Assembly (NCBI GenBank): GCA_002407855.1
Contig: DHPF01000018.1
Span: 1 to 25,618 of the forward strand
Length of the DNA: 25,618 bases
DNA from: Bacteroidales bacterium UBA5371
Lineage (GTDB): Bacteria > Bacteroidota > Bacteroidia > Bacteroidales > P3
Reading direction: 5' to 3'
Position 1 is the first letter of the stretch. Every line of letters starts with the position of its first letter. Under the pieces are notes generated by a model. It had not been told where the DNA came from, did not search any database, and saw only the letters and a list, made by a program, of their open reading frames with translations. The translations under genes and the position numbers were made by a program. Positions 15,370-23,216 of this stretch are shown in pieces.

Positions 15370-18303
15370 ATGAAAAAAACATTCTTAAAACAATTTGCAG
15401 CTATAATGCTTCTTATTATTCTTAGTGTTAATTTGATGGCAGTTCCTGCAAATCCAAATCCAGTTACTATTAAACAACCCAATGGGAAAACATTGACTTT
15501 TACCATTAAAGGATACGAAAAAGTTAATTGGGCTACAACCATTGACCAATACACAATTATTGTCAATGAAGAAGGAACATTTGTTTATGCTAAATTGGAC
15601 GAGAAAGGAAATTTAGTTGCCTCAAAATATATTGCAGCTAATCCAAATGAAAGAACAGAAGAGGAAAAACGCTTTCTAAGAGATATTCCATTGGATCTTC
15701 GTTTTAGTAATTTACAATTAGAAGAGAAAAAATCCTTATTTGATTCTAATAATGAACTAAAAACCTCAACAACAGGTACAGTCAAACTCCTTTTAATACT
15801 TTGTAGTTTTAGCGATAAGCCTTTTACCTATACTAATTCAGATTTTGATAACTTATGCAATCAAACCGATTATAGCATTAATGGAGCAACAGGAAGTGTG
15901 AAAGATTATTATTACGATAATTCAGGAGGTTTGATGAATTTGGAAATAGATGTTGTTGGTCCAATAACTCTTCCAAATACTTCATCTTATTATGCAAACA
16001 ATTGGGATAGCTTTGTATCCTCAGCTCTTTCTCTTGCAGACCCAACTGTTGATTTTTCTTTATATAGAAATGGTGATACTAAGGTATCAAACATACATCT
16101 TGTGTTTGCAGGACAACCTCGTTCTTCCACAGGAAATCCTGATGAAATATGGCCTCACCAAGGAAGAGTTTCTCAAAATACTTATAGAGATGGAGTTCGT
16201 TTTTCCACGTATTCTTGTTCTGCCGAAAAAAGAACTGCAACAGATATGGATGGAGTAGGGACAATGTGTCATGAGATGGGACATGCTTTTGGACTAATGG
16301 ATTTATATGACACAGACAATACTCAAAATGGAGAAGCAGTTACACCTGGTCGTTGGAGCTTAATGGACCAAGGCAGCTATAATAATAACTCTAATACACC
16401 TCCTTACTTGAATGGTTGGGAAAGACAAATTCTTGGTTGGGGAAATCCTATAATTCTCGCAGCACCTACCTCTGCAACACTTCCTTGTTTGGCAGACTCT
16501 TTGAAATCATATAAAATAGATTTAAATACAAATGAATATTTCTTAATAGAACATAGAATGCAAAAAGGATGGGACACTTACATACCTGGCAACGGAATGA
16601 TAATTTTCCATGCCGACAAAAATAGATTAGAGAATACAACTCCTTTCTATTATAATGATATTAATGTATCCCCAACTGATAGAGGGTTTTTTATTGAAGT
16701 AGCAACAGGTAATAATGCACAATGTAACTCCCCTTATGCAACATTTGGTTCTGTAAGTGGACAGTATTATTTCACAAGTCAATCCACTCCACAAGCACAA
16801 CTTAAAAATGGAACACCAGTAAACAAGCCAATAACTCATATAGCATACCTAAATGATTCTGTGATGACCTTTAACTACCTTTCAGATATTCCTATGGTTA
16901 AAACCTTACCTGTAAGTCTTTCAACAATTATGGGAACACAAGCAACTGTTAATGGTTCAATTATATATATGGGAACACAAACCATAACCGAGAAAGGAAT
17001 GTATTGGCACACAAGTCCAGATAGTGCAAATGCTCTTTATGGAACAAAGGTAGTATCAACTTCCAACGACACCCTAATATCAACCAATCTAACCCTTTTG
17101 CCAACAAGTACAACAATATATTTTAGAGCCTTTGCAACAACTGCACAAGGAACAACATTAGCAAATGAAGTACTGCATTTCACAACATCAGATGGATTAG
17201 GAATTATTATTACCAGCAACCCAACAAATGTCGCAAACTCATCTGCGACAATGAACGGCAACATTATATCAAGTGGTGATGCTCCAATTATTTCAAAAGG
17301 TTTTGTTTACACAACTAACCCTACATCTTCCATAACATTAGATGATAATGTGCTTTTACATACAGGCAATTCAATAGGAACATATTCAGTGAATGCAACA
17401 TCGCTTTCAGAACAAACAACATATTATTATAGAGCCTTTGTTACAACATCCTTAGGAACTAAATATGGCTCAAAGAAAAATTTCACAACATCGTTTCCTG
17501 AAATACTAAATAATACAATATCTTCATCTCAATCGTATTGCACACAAGCAACACCGCAACAACTAACTGGTCTAAATCCAACAGGAGGATACGGTAACTT
17601 CACTTATTTATGGCAACAAAAAACAAGAAATGGAGAATGGACAAATGCAACTCAAACTAATAGTCAGTTAAATTATCAGCCAGAACTATTAAGTGATAGC
17701 ACATTTTATCGTAGAATTGTATTTTCAAATAACATTAAAGACACCTCAAATATTATTCTTATTAATATAAAAAACTCTTGGGGAGGAATTCTAACTTCGC
17801 TAAACGATACCATAGCCAAAGGAGAAACAACAGGAACTATTAAACTTGCCTCTCATATTGGAACCATTCTAAATTGGGAAAGAAAGAAAGATAATCAAGA
17901 CTGGAATATAATTAATCATACCACAAGCCAACTATCTGAAATAATTGATACTTCAGGAAATTATACTTATAGAGTAAAGGTTCAGTTAGACAATTGTCCA
18001 GAAACCTATTCATCAGAAAGAATAATATATGTTAAAGGAGATAATTCTCTAACAGATATAGACCTTAATATAGATATGAAGATTTATCCTAATCCAACCA
18101 AGGGTCAGATAAATATTACCTCTTCCTACACTCAACCCGTACAGCTCAGAATTATCAATAGTTTAGGACAAATCAAAAAATCAGAAACTGCTTTCATAGA
18201 AAACAAAACCTTGGATTTAAGTTCGTTTGAAAATGGAGTATATTTAATAAATATCTACGCCCAAGGCAGACAAACCACCAAGACAATACTAATCAACAAA
18301 TAA
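15370..18303 (+). CDS. Secreted M6-family zinc metalloprotease with Fn3-like repeats and T9SS sorting domain
   Basis: The 977-residue protein has a signal peptide (about 1-24) and an N-terminal pro-region. The M6 (immune inhibitor A-like) catalytic domain carries the zinc motif HEMGH (301-305), in MCHEMGHAFGLMDLYD. Two similar beta-sandwich repeats follow (about 520-610 and 610-705), each with the phrase YFRAF or YYRAF and ending in FTTS. An Ig-like stretch with a pair of Trp residues is next, then a T9SS type A sorting domain (about 900-977: IYPNPTKGQ, SLGQI, FENGVYLINIY). It probably degrades extracellular protein at the surface or after release. The ridA gene begins 13 bases after its stop, and there is no terminator between them. 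Confidence 0.92.
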   Translation: MKKTFLKQFAAIMLLIILSVNLMAVPANPNPVTIKQPNGKTLTFTIKGYEKVNWATTIDQYTIIVNEEGTFVYAKLDEKGNLVASKYIAANPNERTEEEKRFLRDIPLDLRFSNLQLEEKKSLFDSNNELKTSTTGTVKLLLILCSFSDKPFTYTNSDFDNLCNQTDYSINGATGSVKDYYYDNSGGLMNLEIDVVGPITLPNTSSYYANNWDSFVSSALSLADPTVDFSLYRNGDTKVSNIHLVFAGQPRSSTGNPDEIWPHQGRVSQNTYRDGVRFSTYSCSAEKRTATDMDGVGTMCHEMGHAFGLMDLYDTDNTQNGEAVTPGRWSLMDQGSYNNNSNTPPYLNGWERQILGWGNPIILAAPTSATLPCLADSLKSYKIDLNTNEYFLIEHRMQKGWDTYIPGNGMIIFHADKNRLENTTPFYYNDINVSPTDRGFFIEVATGNNAQCNSPYATFGSVSGQYYFTSQSTPQAQLKNGTPVNKPITHIAYLNDSVMTFNYLSDIPMVKTLPVSLSTIMGTQATVNGSIIYMGTQTITEKGMYWHTSPDSANALYGTKVVSTSNDTLISTNLTLLPTSTTIYFRAFATTAQGTTLANEVLHFTTSDGLGIIITSNPTNVANSSATMNGNIISSGDAPIISKGFVYTTNPTSSITLDDNVLLHTGNSIGTYSVNATSLSEQTTYYYRAFVTTSLGTKYGSKKNFTTSFPEILNNTISSSQSYCTQATPQQLTGLNPTGGYGNFTYLWQQKTRNGEWTNATQTNSQLNYQPELLSDSTFYRRIVFSNNIKDTSNIILINIKNSWGGILTSLNDTIAKGETTGTIKLASHIGTILNWERKKDNQDWNIINHTTSQLSEIIDTSGNYTYRVKVQLDNCPETYSSERIIYVKGDNSLTDIDLNIDMKIYPNPTKGQINITSSYTQPVQLRIINSLGQIKKSETAFIENKTLDLSSFENGVYLINIYAQGRQTTKTILINK

Positions 18304-18316
18304 ATTATAATATAAA

Positions 18317-18703
18317 ATGAATAAAGTTATAAGCACAGAAAAAGCTCCAAAAGCCATTGGACCTTACAGCCAAGCAATCAAACTAAATAATGGACTATTA
18401 TTTATTTCAGGTCAAACTCCAATTGTTCCACAAACAGGAAAAGTTATTGAAGGTAAGATTGAAGAACAAACTCATCAAGCACTCAATAATATTAAGGCAA
18501 TTGTAGAGGCAGCAGGCTACACAATGAAAGATATTGTTAAAACAACATGTCTTTTAAATACAATGGATGATTTTGCTGCAATGAACCAAATATATGCAAC
18601 CTATTTTTCAGAAAACCCTCCTGCAAGAGCAACCTATGCAGTAGAAAAACTACCATTAGGAGTGTTGGTAGAAATAGAAGCAATAGCATATAAGGCAGAA
18701 TAG
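18317..18703 (+). CDS. ridA: RidA/YjgF-family enamine/imine deaminase
   Basis: The protein has 128 residues, the standard RidA length. Conserved parts are APKAIGPYSQAI (10-21), LLFISGQTP, NIKAIVEAAG, PPARATY (101-107, with Arg104 as the substrate carboxylate-binding arginine) and LVEIEAIA (with Glu119). RidA hydrolyses reactive enamine and imine intermediates, such as 2-aminoacrylate from serine dehydratases, protecting PLP enzymes. It is 13 bases behind the M6 protease gene and may be expressed with it. A long hairpin follows at 18733-18763. Confidence 0.94.
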   Translation: MNKVISTEKAPKAIGPYSQAIKLNNGLLFISGQTPIVPQTGKVIEGKIEEQTHQALNNIKAIVEAAGYTMKDIVKTTCLLNTMDDFAAMNQIYATYFSENPPARATYAVEKLPLGVLVEIEAIAYKAE

Positions 18704-18732
18704 TTTTTTTTGCAAATACAAAAATACTTAGA

Positions 18733-18763
18733 AAGAAGTTATCTAATATTTAGGTAACTTCTT
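18733..18763 (+). terminator. 14-bp hairpin after ridA, possible terminator
   Basis: The arms 18733-18746 (AAGAAGTTATCTAA) and 18750-18763 pair fully except for one G-T pair, around a three-base loop. What follows is only moderately T-rich (CTTTATC), so termination may be weak. The stem is AT-rich and strikingly long, so a role as a processing or regulatory structure ahead of nadD is possible. Confidence 0.6.
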
Positions 18764-18821
18764 CTTTATCTATAACCAAATAGGAAAGTTTACGTATAAA
18801 ACTTTGAACCAATAATTTATT

Positions 18822-19421
18822 ATGGTAAAACAATTACAAACTAATAAAATAGGACTTTTCTTTGGGAGTTTTAATCCCATTCACAACGGACATCTTATAA
18901 TAGCAGATTATATTGTGGATAATACACCCCTTGAACAGATTTGGTTTGTTGTTTCGCCACAAAATCCTTTCAAAAGCCCACAGGATTTACTAAATGATAA
19001 AATAAGACTTCATCTTGTTGAGATAGCAATAAAAGGGAATAAAAACTTTCTTGCCTCCGATGTGGAGTTTGGTTTAGAAAAACCATCTTTCACAATTAAT
19101 ACACTCAATTATTTGAAATCAAAACACCAAGAAAAAGAATTTTCATTAATAATAGGGAAGGATAATTTAGAAACCTTTCACAAGTGGAAGAATTATGAGG
19201 AAATAATCAATAATCATAAAATATACGTTTATCCACGCCCTTTCGTTAAAATAGAAAAGAATATAAAACATAATAATATAATTAATGTAGAAGCTCCTCA
19301 AATAGAGATTTCTTCAACTAAAATAAGAGAGAATATAAGAACAAAGCACTCAATACGCTATCTCTTGCCAGAGAAAGTGATTAAAGAAATACAAAAAAAC
19401 AAATATTATTGTAACTCTTAA
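18822..19421 (+). CDS. nadD: Nicotinate-nucleotide adenylyltransferase
   Basis: This 199-residue nucleotidyltransferase is a NadD. The ATP-binding motif is GLFFGSFNPIHNGH (11-24), with the (H/T)xGH signature. The KSPQDLLNDKIRL region follows, and the second conserved motif is ISSTKIR (163-169). NadD adenylates nicotinate mononucleotide to deamido-NAD, a step shared by de novo and salvage NAD synthesis. Length is normal for Bacteroidota. The frame is followed by rpoD after 56 bases. No clear promoter is seen; AAACTTTG at 18799-18806 is one base off a -7 element. Confidence 0.94.
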   Translation: MVKQLQTNKIGLFFGSFNPIHNGHLIIADYIVDNTPLEQIWFVVSPQNPFKSPQDLLNDKIRLHLVEIAIKGNKNFLASDVEFGLEKPSFTINTLNYLKSKHQEKEFSLIIGKDNLETFHKWKNYEEIINNHKIYVYPRPFVKIEKNIKHNNIINVEAPQIEISSTKIRENIRTKHSIRYLLPEKVIKEIQKNKYYCNS

Positions 19422-19477
19422 TGATTAGTTTCGTATTAGTGCGTAGTTTCCAGAAGATAATAATAAAAAAAATATAA

Positions 19478-20341
19478 ATGAGACAATTAAAAATTACCAA
19501 ACAACTTACCAATCGTGAAATAACCTCATTAGACAAATACCTACAAGAGATAGGTCGTTTGGAGATGATTTCACCTGAGGAAGAGGTGCTCTTAGCTCAA
19601 AAGATAAAGCAAGGAGACCAAGCGGCATTAGAAAAATTGACCAAAGCCAATTTGCGTTTTGTTGTTTCGGTTTCCAAGCAATATCAAAATCAAGGAATGA
19701 GTCTTCCCGATTTAATCAACGAAGGGAACTTAGGACTTATTAAAGCAGCACAACGTTTCGATGAGACAAGAGGCTTTAAGTTTATTTCGTATGCAGTTTG
19801 GTGGATTAGACAATCAATCCTCCAAGCCTTAGCCGAACAAAGCCGAATTGTAAGATTACCATTAAACAAGATAGGCTCATTAAACAAAATCAATAAAGCC
19901 TATGCTCGCTTAGAACAAGAATTTGAACGAACACCAAATCCAGAAGAAGTAGCCTTAGAGCTTGATATAACAGATGCCGAAGTAAGAGAAAGTATGCGTC
20001 ATAGCGGTAAACACTTATCAATGGACGCACCACTTATAACCGATGAAGACAACACTATGTACGACTTTATGCGAAGTGAAGAAGGCACAACCCCAGAGGC
20101 AGAGCTGATGTACGAGAGTTTAAGAATGGAAATTAATAGGGCTATCTCAACTCTAACAACTAAAGAAGCAGATATATTAAAGATGTTCTTTGGATTAGAA
20201 GGCTATCCACCAATGACCTTAGATGAGATAGGCGAACAATTTGATTTAACTCGAGAAAGAGTACGTCAGATAAAGGAAAAAGCCATCCGCAGACTCAAAC
20301 ACACCTCTCGAAGTCATATACTTCAATCCTATTTAGGATAA
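19478..20341 (+). CDS. rpoD: Primary sigma factor RpoD, short Bacteroidota form
   Basis: The 287-residue protein is a group 1 sigma factor without region 1.1 and without the long non-conserved insert, the form usual in Bacteroidota. Visible parts are a short region 1.2 (SLDKYLQEIGRLEMISPEEE), region 2 (NLRFVVSVSKQYQNQGMSL, GNLGLIKAAQRFD, FISYAVWWIRQSI), region 3, and region 4 with the helix-turn-helix TLDEIGEQFDLTRERVRQIK. It directs RNA polymerase to housekeeping promoters. Several such promoters in this window match TTTG-N19/20-TAnnTTTG. It ends 44 bases before a clear terminator, which closes the ridA-nadD-rpoD stretch. Confidence 0.95.
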   Translation: MRQLKITKQLTNREITSLDKYLQEIGRLEMISPEEEVLLAQKIKQGDQAALEKLTKANLRFVVSVSKQYQNQGMSLPDLINEGNLGLIKAAQRFDETRGFKFISYAVWWIRQSILQALAEQSRIVRLPLNKIGSLNKINKAYARLEQEFERTPNPEEVALELDITDAEVRESMRHSGKHLSMDAPLITDEDNTMYDFMRSEEGTTPEAELMYESLRMEINRAISTLTTKEADILKMFFGLEGYPPMTLDEIGEQFDLTRERVRQIKEKAIRRLKHTSRSHILQSYLG

Positions 20342-20385
20342 ATCCCAATGATAAACTTTTTACAATCATACTCATAATTGATTTG

Positions 20386-20420
20386 AAGTCGCTTTCAGAA
20401 ATGGAGCGACTTTTTTTTAT
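20386..20420 (+). terminator. Intrinsic terminator after rpoD
   Basis: AAGTCGCT (20386-20393) pairs with AGCGACTT (20405-20412) around a short loop, and eight T follow the stem GAC. It is a standard intrinsic terminator. Confidence 0.9.
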
Positions 20421-20489
20421 TTAATTCAACTCAACCTTTTTTTAAAAAGTTGATACTTGCTTATCTATAAAATTAATTTTATATGTAGA

Positions 20490-20594
20490 TTACTAACTCT
20501 TGATTCTAATTTACCGAAATCAAGTTTTAATAAATTCTTTTCAGAAGATAATTTGCTAACTCTTGATTCTAATTTACTAACTCTTGAAATGCTT
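20490..20594. repeat. 21-bp-period repeat array, locus 2 (five units)
   Basis: Five consecutive 21-base units lie at 20490-20510, 20511-20531, 20532-20552, 20553-20573 and 20574-20594. Units 1 and 4 differ by one base, and both contain CTAACTCTTGATTCTAAT. Unit 5 begins like unit 1 and diverges after CTCTTGA. Unit 2 carries ATCAAG, the inverse of CTTGAT. Unit 3 carries TCAGAAGATAA, the inverted core of the array at 11234-11317. The end TGATTCTAAT of units 1 and 4 is also the end of the unit at 11255-11275, in the same register. A looser piece, TTGCTAAC, recurs at 20744-20751. Confidence 0.8.
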
Positions 20595-20840
20595 TAAAAG
20601 AAATCTTATTTGCCAAAATAGTTTTTACCATTAATCCTTTTTTTGAATATTTCTCAACTCTAATTACTTATTTAGCCCAAATTTATTTTAACGCTAAGTG
20701 AATTGGATTTAAATGCCAAATAATTAATAGACTAAGTCATTTTTTGCTAACTTCAAATACTTGTTTTTTTGATGATTTACTTGGTTTTTTTCAATCGTTG
20801 GATAAGAAAAATATTATATTTTCACTTTTTTATCTAATTG
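20595..20840. other. Gene-free stretch upstream of the hydrogenase operon
   Basis: These 246 bases are part of the 615-base gap between rpoD and the hydrogenase operon. They hold T-runs and no credible reading frame, RNA gene or terminator. GACTAAGTC at 20730-20738 is a small palindrome. Nothing else was recognised. Confidence 0.5.
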
Positions 20841-20872
20841 TTTGACCAATTGAGAAATATAATTTATCTTTG
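20841..20872 (+). promoter_or_regulatory. Promoter of the hydrogenase operon
   Basis: TTTG (20841-20844), a 20-base spacer and TATCTTTG (20865-20872) match the Bacteroidota consensus. The -7 element is 84 bases from the start codon of the first gene, leaving a leader of about 75-80 bases without an obvious riboswitch. Confidence 0.8.
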
Positions 20873-20941
20873 CAGTCTCAAATTTATACCCATAAAATTG
20901 GTAGAGTAATAACAGACAATTAATTCATAAAAATCAATAAT

Positions 20942-20947
20942 AGGAGA
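20942..20947 (+). promoter_or_regulatory. Shine-Dalgarno sequence of the HndB-like gene
   Basis: AGGAGA lies nine bases before the ATG at 20957. Strong Shine-Dalgarno sequences are uncommon in Bacteroidota. The genes outside the hydrogenase operon in this window have A/T-rich leaders instead. Confidence 0.75.
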
Positions 20948-20956
20948 TTATTCAAT

Positions 20957-21349
20957 ATGACAAAAATCAAATCATTAGCCGACTTAAAGGCTATGAAGCA
21001 AAGTGTTCAATCAAAGATTGATACTCGCGAAAAAGGAAATGCTGAAGGGTTAGTTCATGTTAAGGTTGCTATGGCTACTTGCGGAATTGCAGCAGGTGCA
21101 AAGCAGGTTATGGACTACATGATGGCTGAAACAGAAAAAAGAGGTATGAATGTTGTGTTTACTCAAACAGGTTGTATGGGTTATTGCCATGCAGAACCAA
21201 CAGTTGAAGTAACTCTTCCGGGTCAAGACCCAATTGTTTATGGTTTCGTTGACTTGAAAAAAGCTGATGATATCATTGATAAATACATCAAGGAAGGAGA
21301 GTTATTAGAAGGAATTATACCTGTTAACTACGAAAAAATTAATAAATAA
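20957..21349 (+). CDS. HndB-like thioredoxin-fold [2Fe-2S] ferredoxin-domain protein
   Basis: This 130-residue protein is of the type encoded beside trimeric and tetrameric [FeFe]-hydrogenases, such as HndB of the NADP-reducing hydrogenase of Desulfovibrio. The C-terminal domain has MATCGIAAGAK with Cys42 and TGCMGYCHAEP with Cys73 and Cys77. Only three cysteines are present in the whole protein. HydB and HydC here instead have the four-cysteine C-x4-C plus C-x3-C pattern, so a complete [2Fe-2S] site would need another ligand or another protein. It is probably an accessory electron-transfer or assembly subunit of the complex encoded downstream. It is the first gene of the operon, and hydB follows after 37 bases. 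Confidence 0.85.
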   Translation: MTKIKSLADLKAMKQSVQSKIDTREKGNAEGLVHVKVAMATCGIAAGAKQVMDYMMAETEKRGMNVVFTQTGCMGYCHAEPTVEVTLPGQDPIVYGFVDLKKADDIIDKYIKEGELLEGIIPVNYEKINK

Positions 21350-21373
21350 CACTTAATAATTCATTCAACTTTT

Positions 21374-21379
21374 AGGAGG
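21374..21379 (+). promoter_or_regulatory. Consensus Shine-Dalgarno sequence of hydB
   Basis: AGGAGG, the full consensus, lies seven bases before the ATG at 21387. It fixes that start and is unusual for this phylum. Confidence 0.85.
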
Positions 21380-21386
21380 AAAATAT

Positions 21387-23180
21387 ATGGCTAAATTCAA
21401 AATGCACTTATTAGTTTGTGGAGGTACAGGCTGTAATGCATCAAGGAGCCAAGAGATTGCTGACAATTTAAAAAGCACTCTTAAGGACAATGGTTTAGAA
21501 AATGAAGTTCAGGTTATCCTTACAGGATGTTTTGGGTTCTGTGAAAAGGGCCCAATCGTTAAAGTGATGCCGGATAACACTTTCTACACAGAAGTAAAAC
21601 CAGAAGACGCAACTGAAATCATTAAAGAACATGTTGTTAAGGGAAGAAAAGTAACTCGCTTGCTTTACACCGACCCTGAAAACAAACAACATGTTGCGGA
21701 TTCTAAGCACATGGGATTCTATAAGAAACAAATGCGTATAGCTTTACGTAATTGTGGTTTTATTGATCCTCAAAATATAGAAGAGTACATAGGAGCAGAT
21801 GGATATTCTGCTTTGGCAAAATGTTTGGGAGAAATGACTCCGGAACAAGTTATTAACGAAATCAAGCTTTCTGGTCTTCGCGGACGTGGTGGTGGTGGTT
21901 TCCCAACAGGAGTGAAATGGGAGATTGCTTCAAAGAATCATGCCGACCAAAAGTATGTTGTTTGTAACGCAGATGAGGGAGACCCTGGTGCGTTTATGGA
22001 TAGGTCAATCTTAGAAGGAGACCCACACTCAGTTTTGGAAGCAATGACTATTAATGGTTATGCTATCGGAGCAACAAAGGGACTTATATACATTCGTGCA
22101 GAATATCCTTTGGCTATTAATCGCCTACTTACTGCTATTGATCAAGCTCGTGAGTACGGACTATTGGGAGAAGATATCCTTGGTTCAGGATTTAATTTTG
22201 ACATAGAACTTCGTTATGGTGCTGGAGCTTTTGTTTGTGGAGAAGAAACAGCTCTTATTCATTCAATGGAAGGATTTCGTGGAGAGCCAACTTTCAAACC
22301 ACCATTCCCAGCTCAGGAAGGTTACAATAAAAAGCCAACCAACGTAAATAATGTTGAAACATATGCTAATATCCCAATTATTATTAATAAGGGAGCTAAT
22401 TGGTTCAATCAAATAGGTACAGAAAAATCAAAAGGAACAAAGGTGTTTGCTCTTGCTGGTCAAATTAATAACGTAGGTCTTATTGAAGTTCCAATGGGAA
22501 TTACTTTAAGAGAAGTTATTTATGAAATTGGTGGAGGTATAAAGGGAGGAAAAGAATTTAAGGCAGTTCAAACAGGAGGTCCTTCTGGAGGTTGTTTGAC
22601 AGCAAAACACTTAGATACCCCAATTGATTATGATAATCTTATTGCATCAGGTTCTATGATGGGTTCAGGAGGAATGGTTGTTATGGACGAAACATCTTGT
22701 ATGGTTGCCATTGCAAAGTTCTATCTTGAATTTACTGTTGAAGAATCTTGTGGTAAATGTTCTCCATGTCGTATTGGAAACAAACGTTTACATGAAATAT
22801 TAGAAAAAATAACTAAGGGTAATGGAACAATGGAAGATTTGGATAATCTTCGCAATCTTGCAAGAGTAATTAAAGATACTGCTCTTTGTGGATTGGGACA
22901 GACTTCTCCAAACCCTGTTCTTTCAACCATTGACAATTTCTACGATGAATATGTTGAGCATATTAAAGACAAGAAATGTAGAGCAGGAGTATGTAAATCT
23001 CTAATGCAATATGTTATTGACCCTGACCAATGTGTTGGATGTACAGCTTGTGCAAGAAATTGTCCAGTTAATGCAATTCAAGGCGAAAAGAAATTGCCGC
23101 ATGTAATAAATACAGAACTTTGTATTAAGTGTGGAGCATGTATTGAAAAATGTAAATTCAATGCAATCAGCATTTGCTAA
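21387..23180 (+). CDS. hydB: HydB, NuoF-like FMN/NADH-binding subunit of the [FeFe]-hydrogenase
   Basis: The 597-residue protein has three parts. An N-terminal thioredoxin-like [2Fe-2S] domain has Cys11, Cys16, Cys48 and Cys52. The NuoF core has the FMN site GLRGRGGGGFPTG (163-175), NADEGDPGAFMDRS, and the [4Fe-4S] cysteines 455, 458, 461 and 501 (ESCGKCSPCR and LCGLGQ). The C-terminal ferredoxin-like tail has two [4Fe-4S] motifs (Cys549, 552, 555, 559 and Cys579, 582, 585, 589). This domain order is that of HydB in electron-bifurcating HydABC. The subunit accepts electrons from NADH and is regarded as the flavin site where electron flows between NADH, ferredoxin and the HydA chain join. HydA follows 36 bases later. 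Confidence 0.94.
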   Translation: MAKFKMHLLVCGGTGCNASRSQEIADNLKSTLKDNGLENEVQVILTGCFGFCEKGPIVKVMPDNTFYTEVKPEDATEIIKEHVVKGRKVTRLLYTDPENKQHVADSKHMGFYKKQMRIALRNCGFIDPQNIEEYIGADGYSALAKCLGEMTPEQVINEIKLSGLRGRGGGGFPTGVKWEIASKNHADQKYVVCNADEGDPGAFMDRSILEGDPHSVLEAMTINGYAIGATKGLIYIRAEYPLAINRLLTAIDQAREYGLLGEDILGSGFNFDIELRYGAGAFVCGEETALIHSMEGFRGEPTFKPPFPAQEGYNKKPTNVNNVETYANIPIIINKGANWFNQIGTEKSKGTKVFALAGQINNVGLIEVPMGITLREVIYEIGGGIKGGKEFKAVQTGGPSGGCLTAKHLDTPIDYDNLIASGSMMGSGGMVVMDETSCMVAIAKFYLEFTVEESCGKCSPCRIGNKRLHEILEKITKGNGTMEDLDNLRNLARVIKDTALCGLGQTSPNPVLSTIDNFYDEYVEHIKDKKCRAGVCKSLMQYVIDPDQCVGCTACARNCPVNAIQGEKKLPHVINTELCIKCGACIEKCKFNAISIC

Positions 23181-23216
23181 TTAAATGTGTTTACAAAAAC
23201 TTTAACAGAAATAGAA

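Noticed and set aside
20490..20594. CRISPR array
   Set aside because: The 21-base units adjoin each other with no unique spacers, units occur in both orientations, and no cas gene is near.
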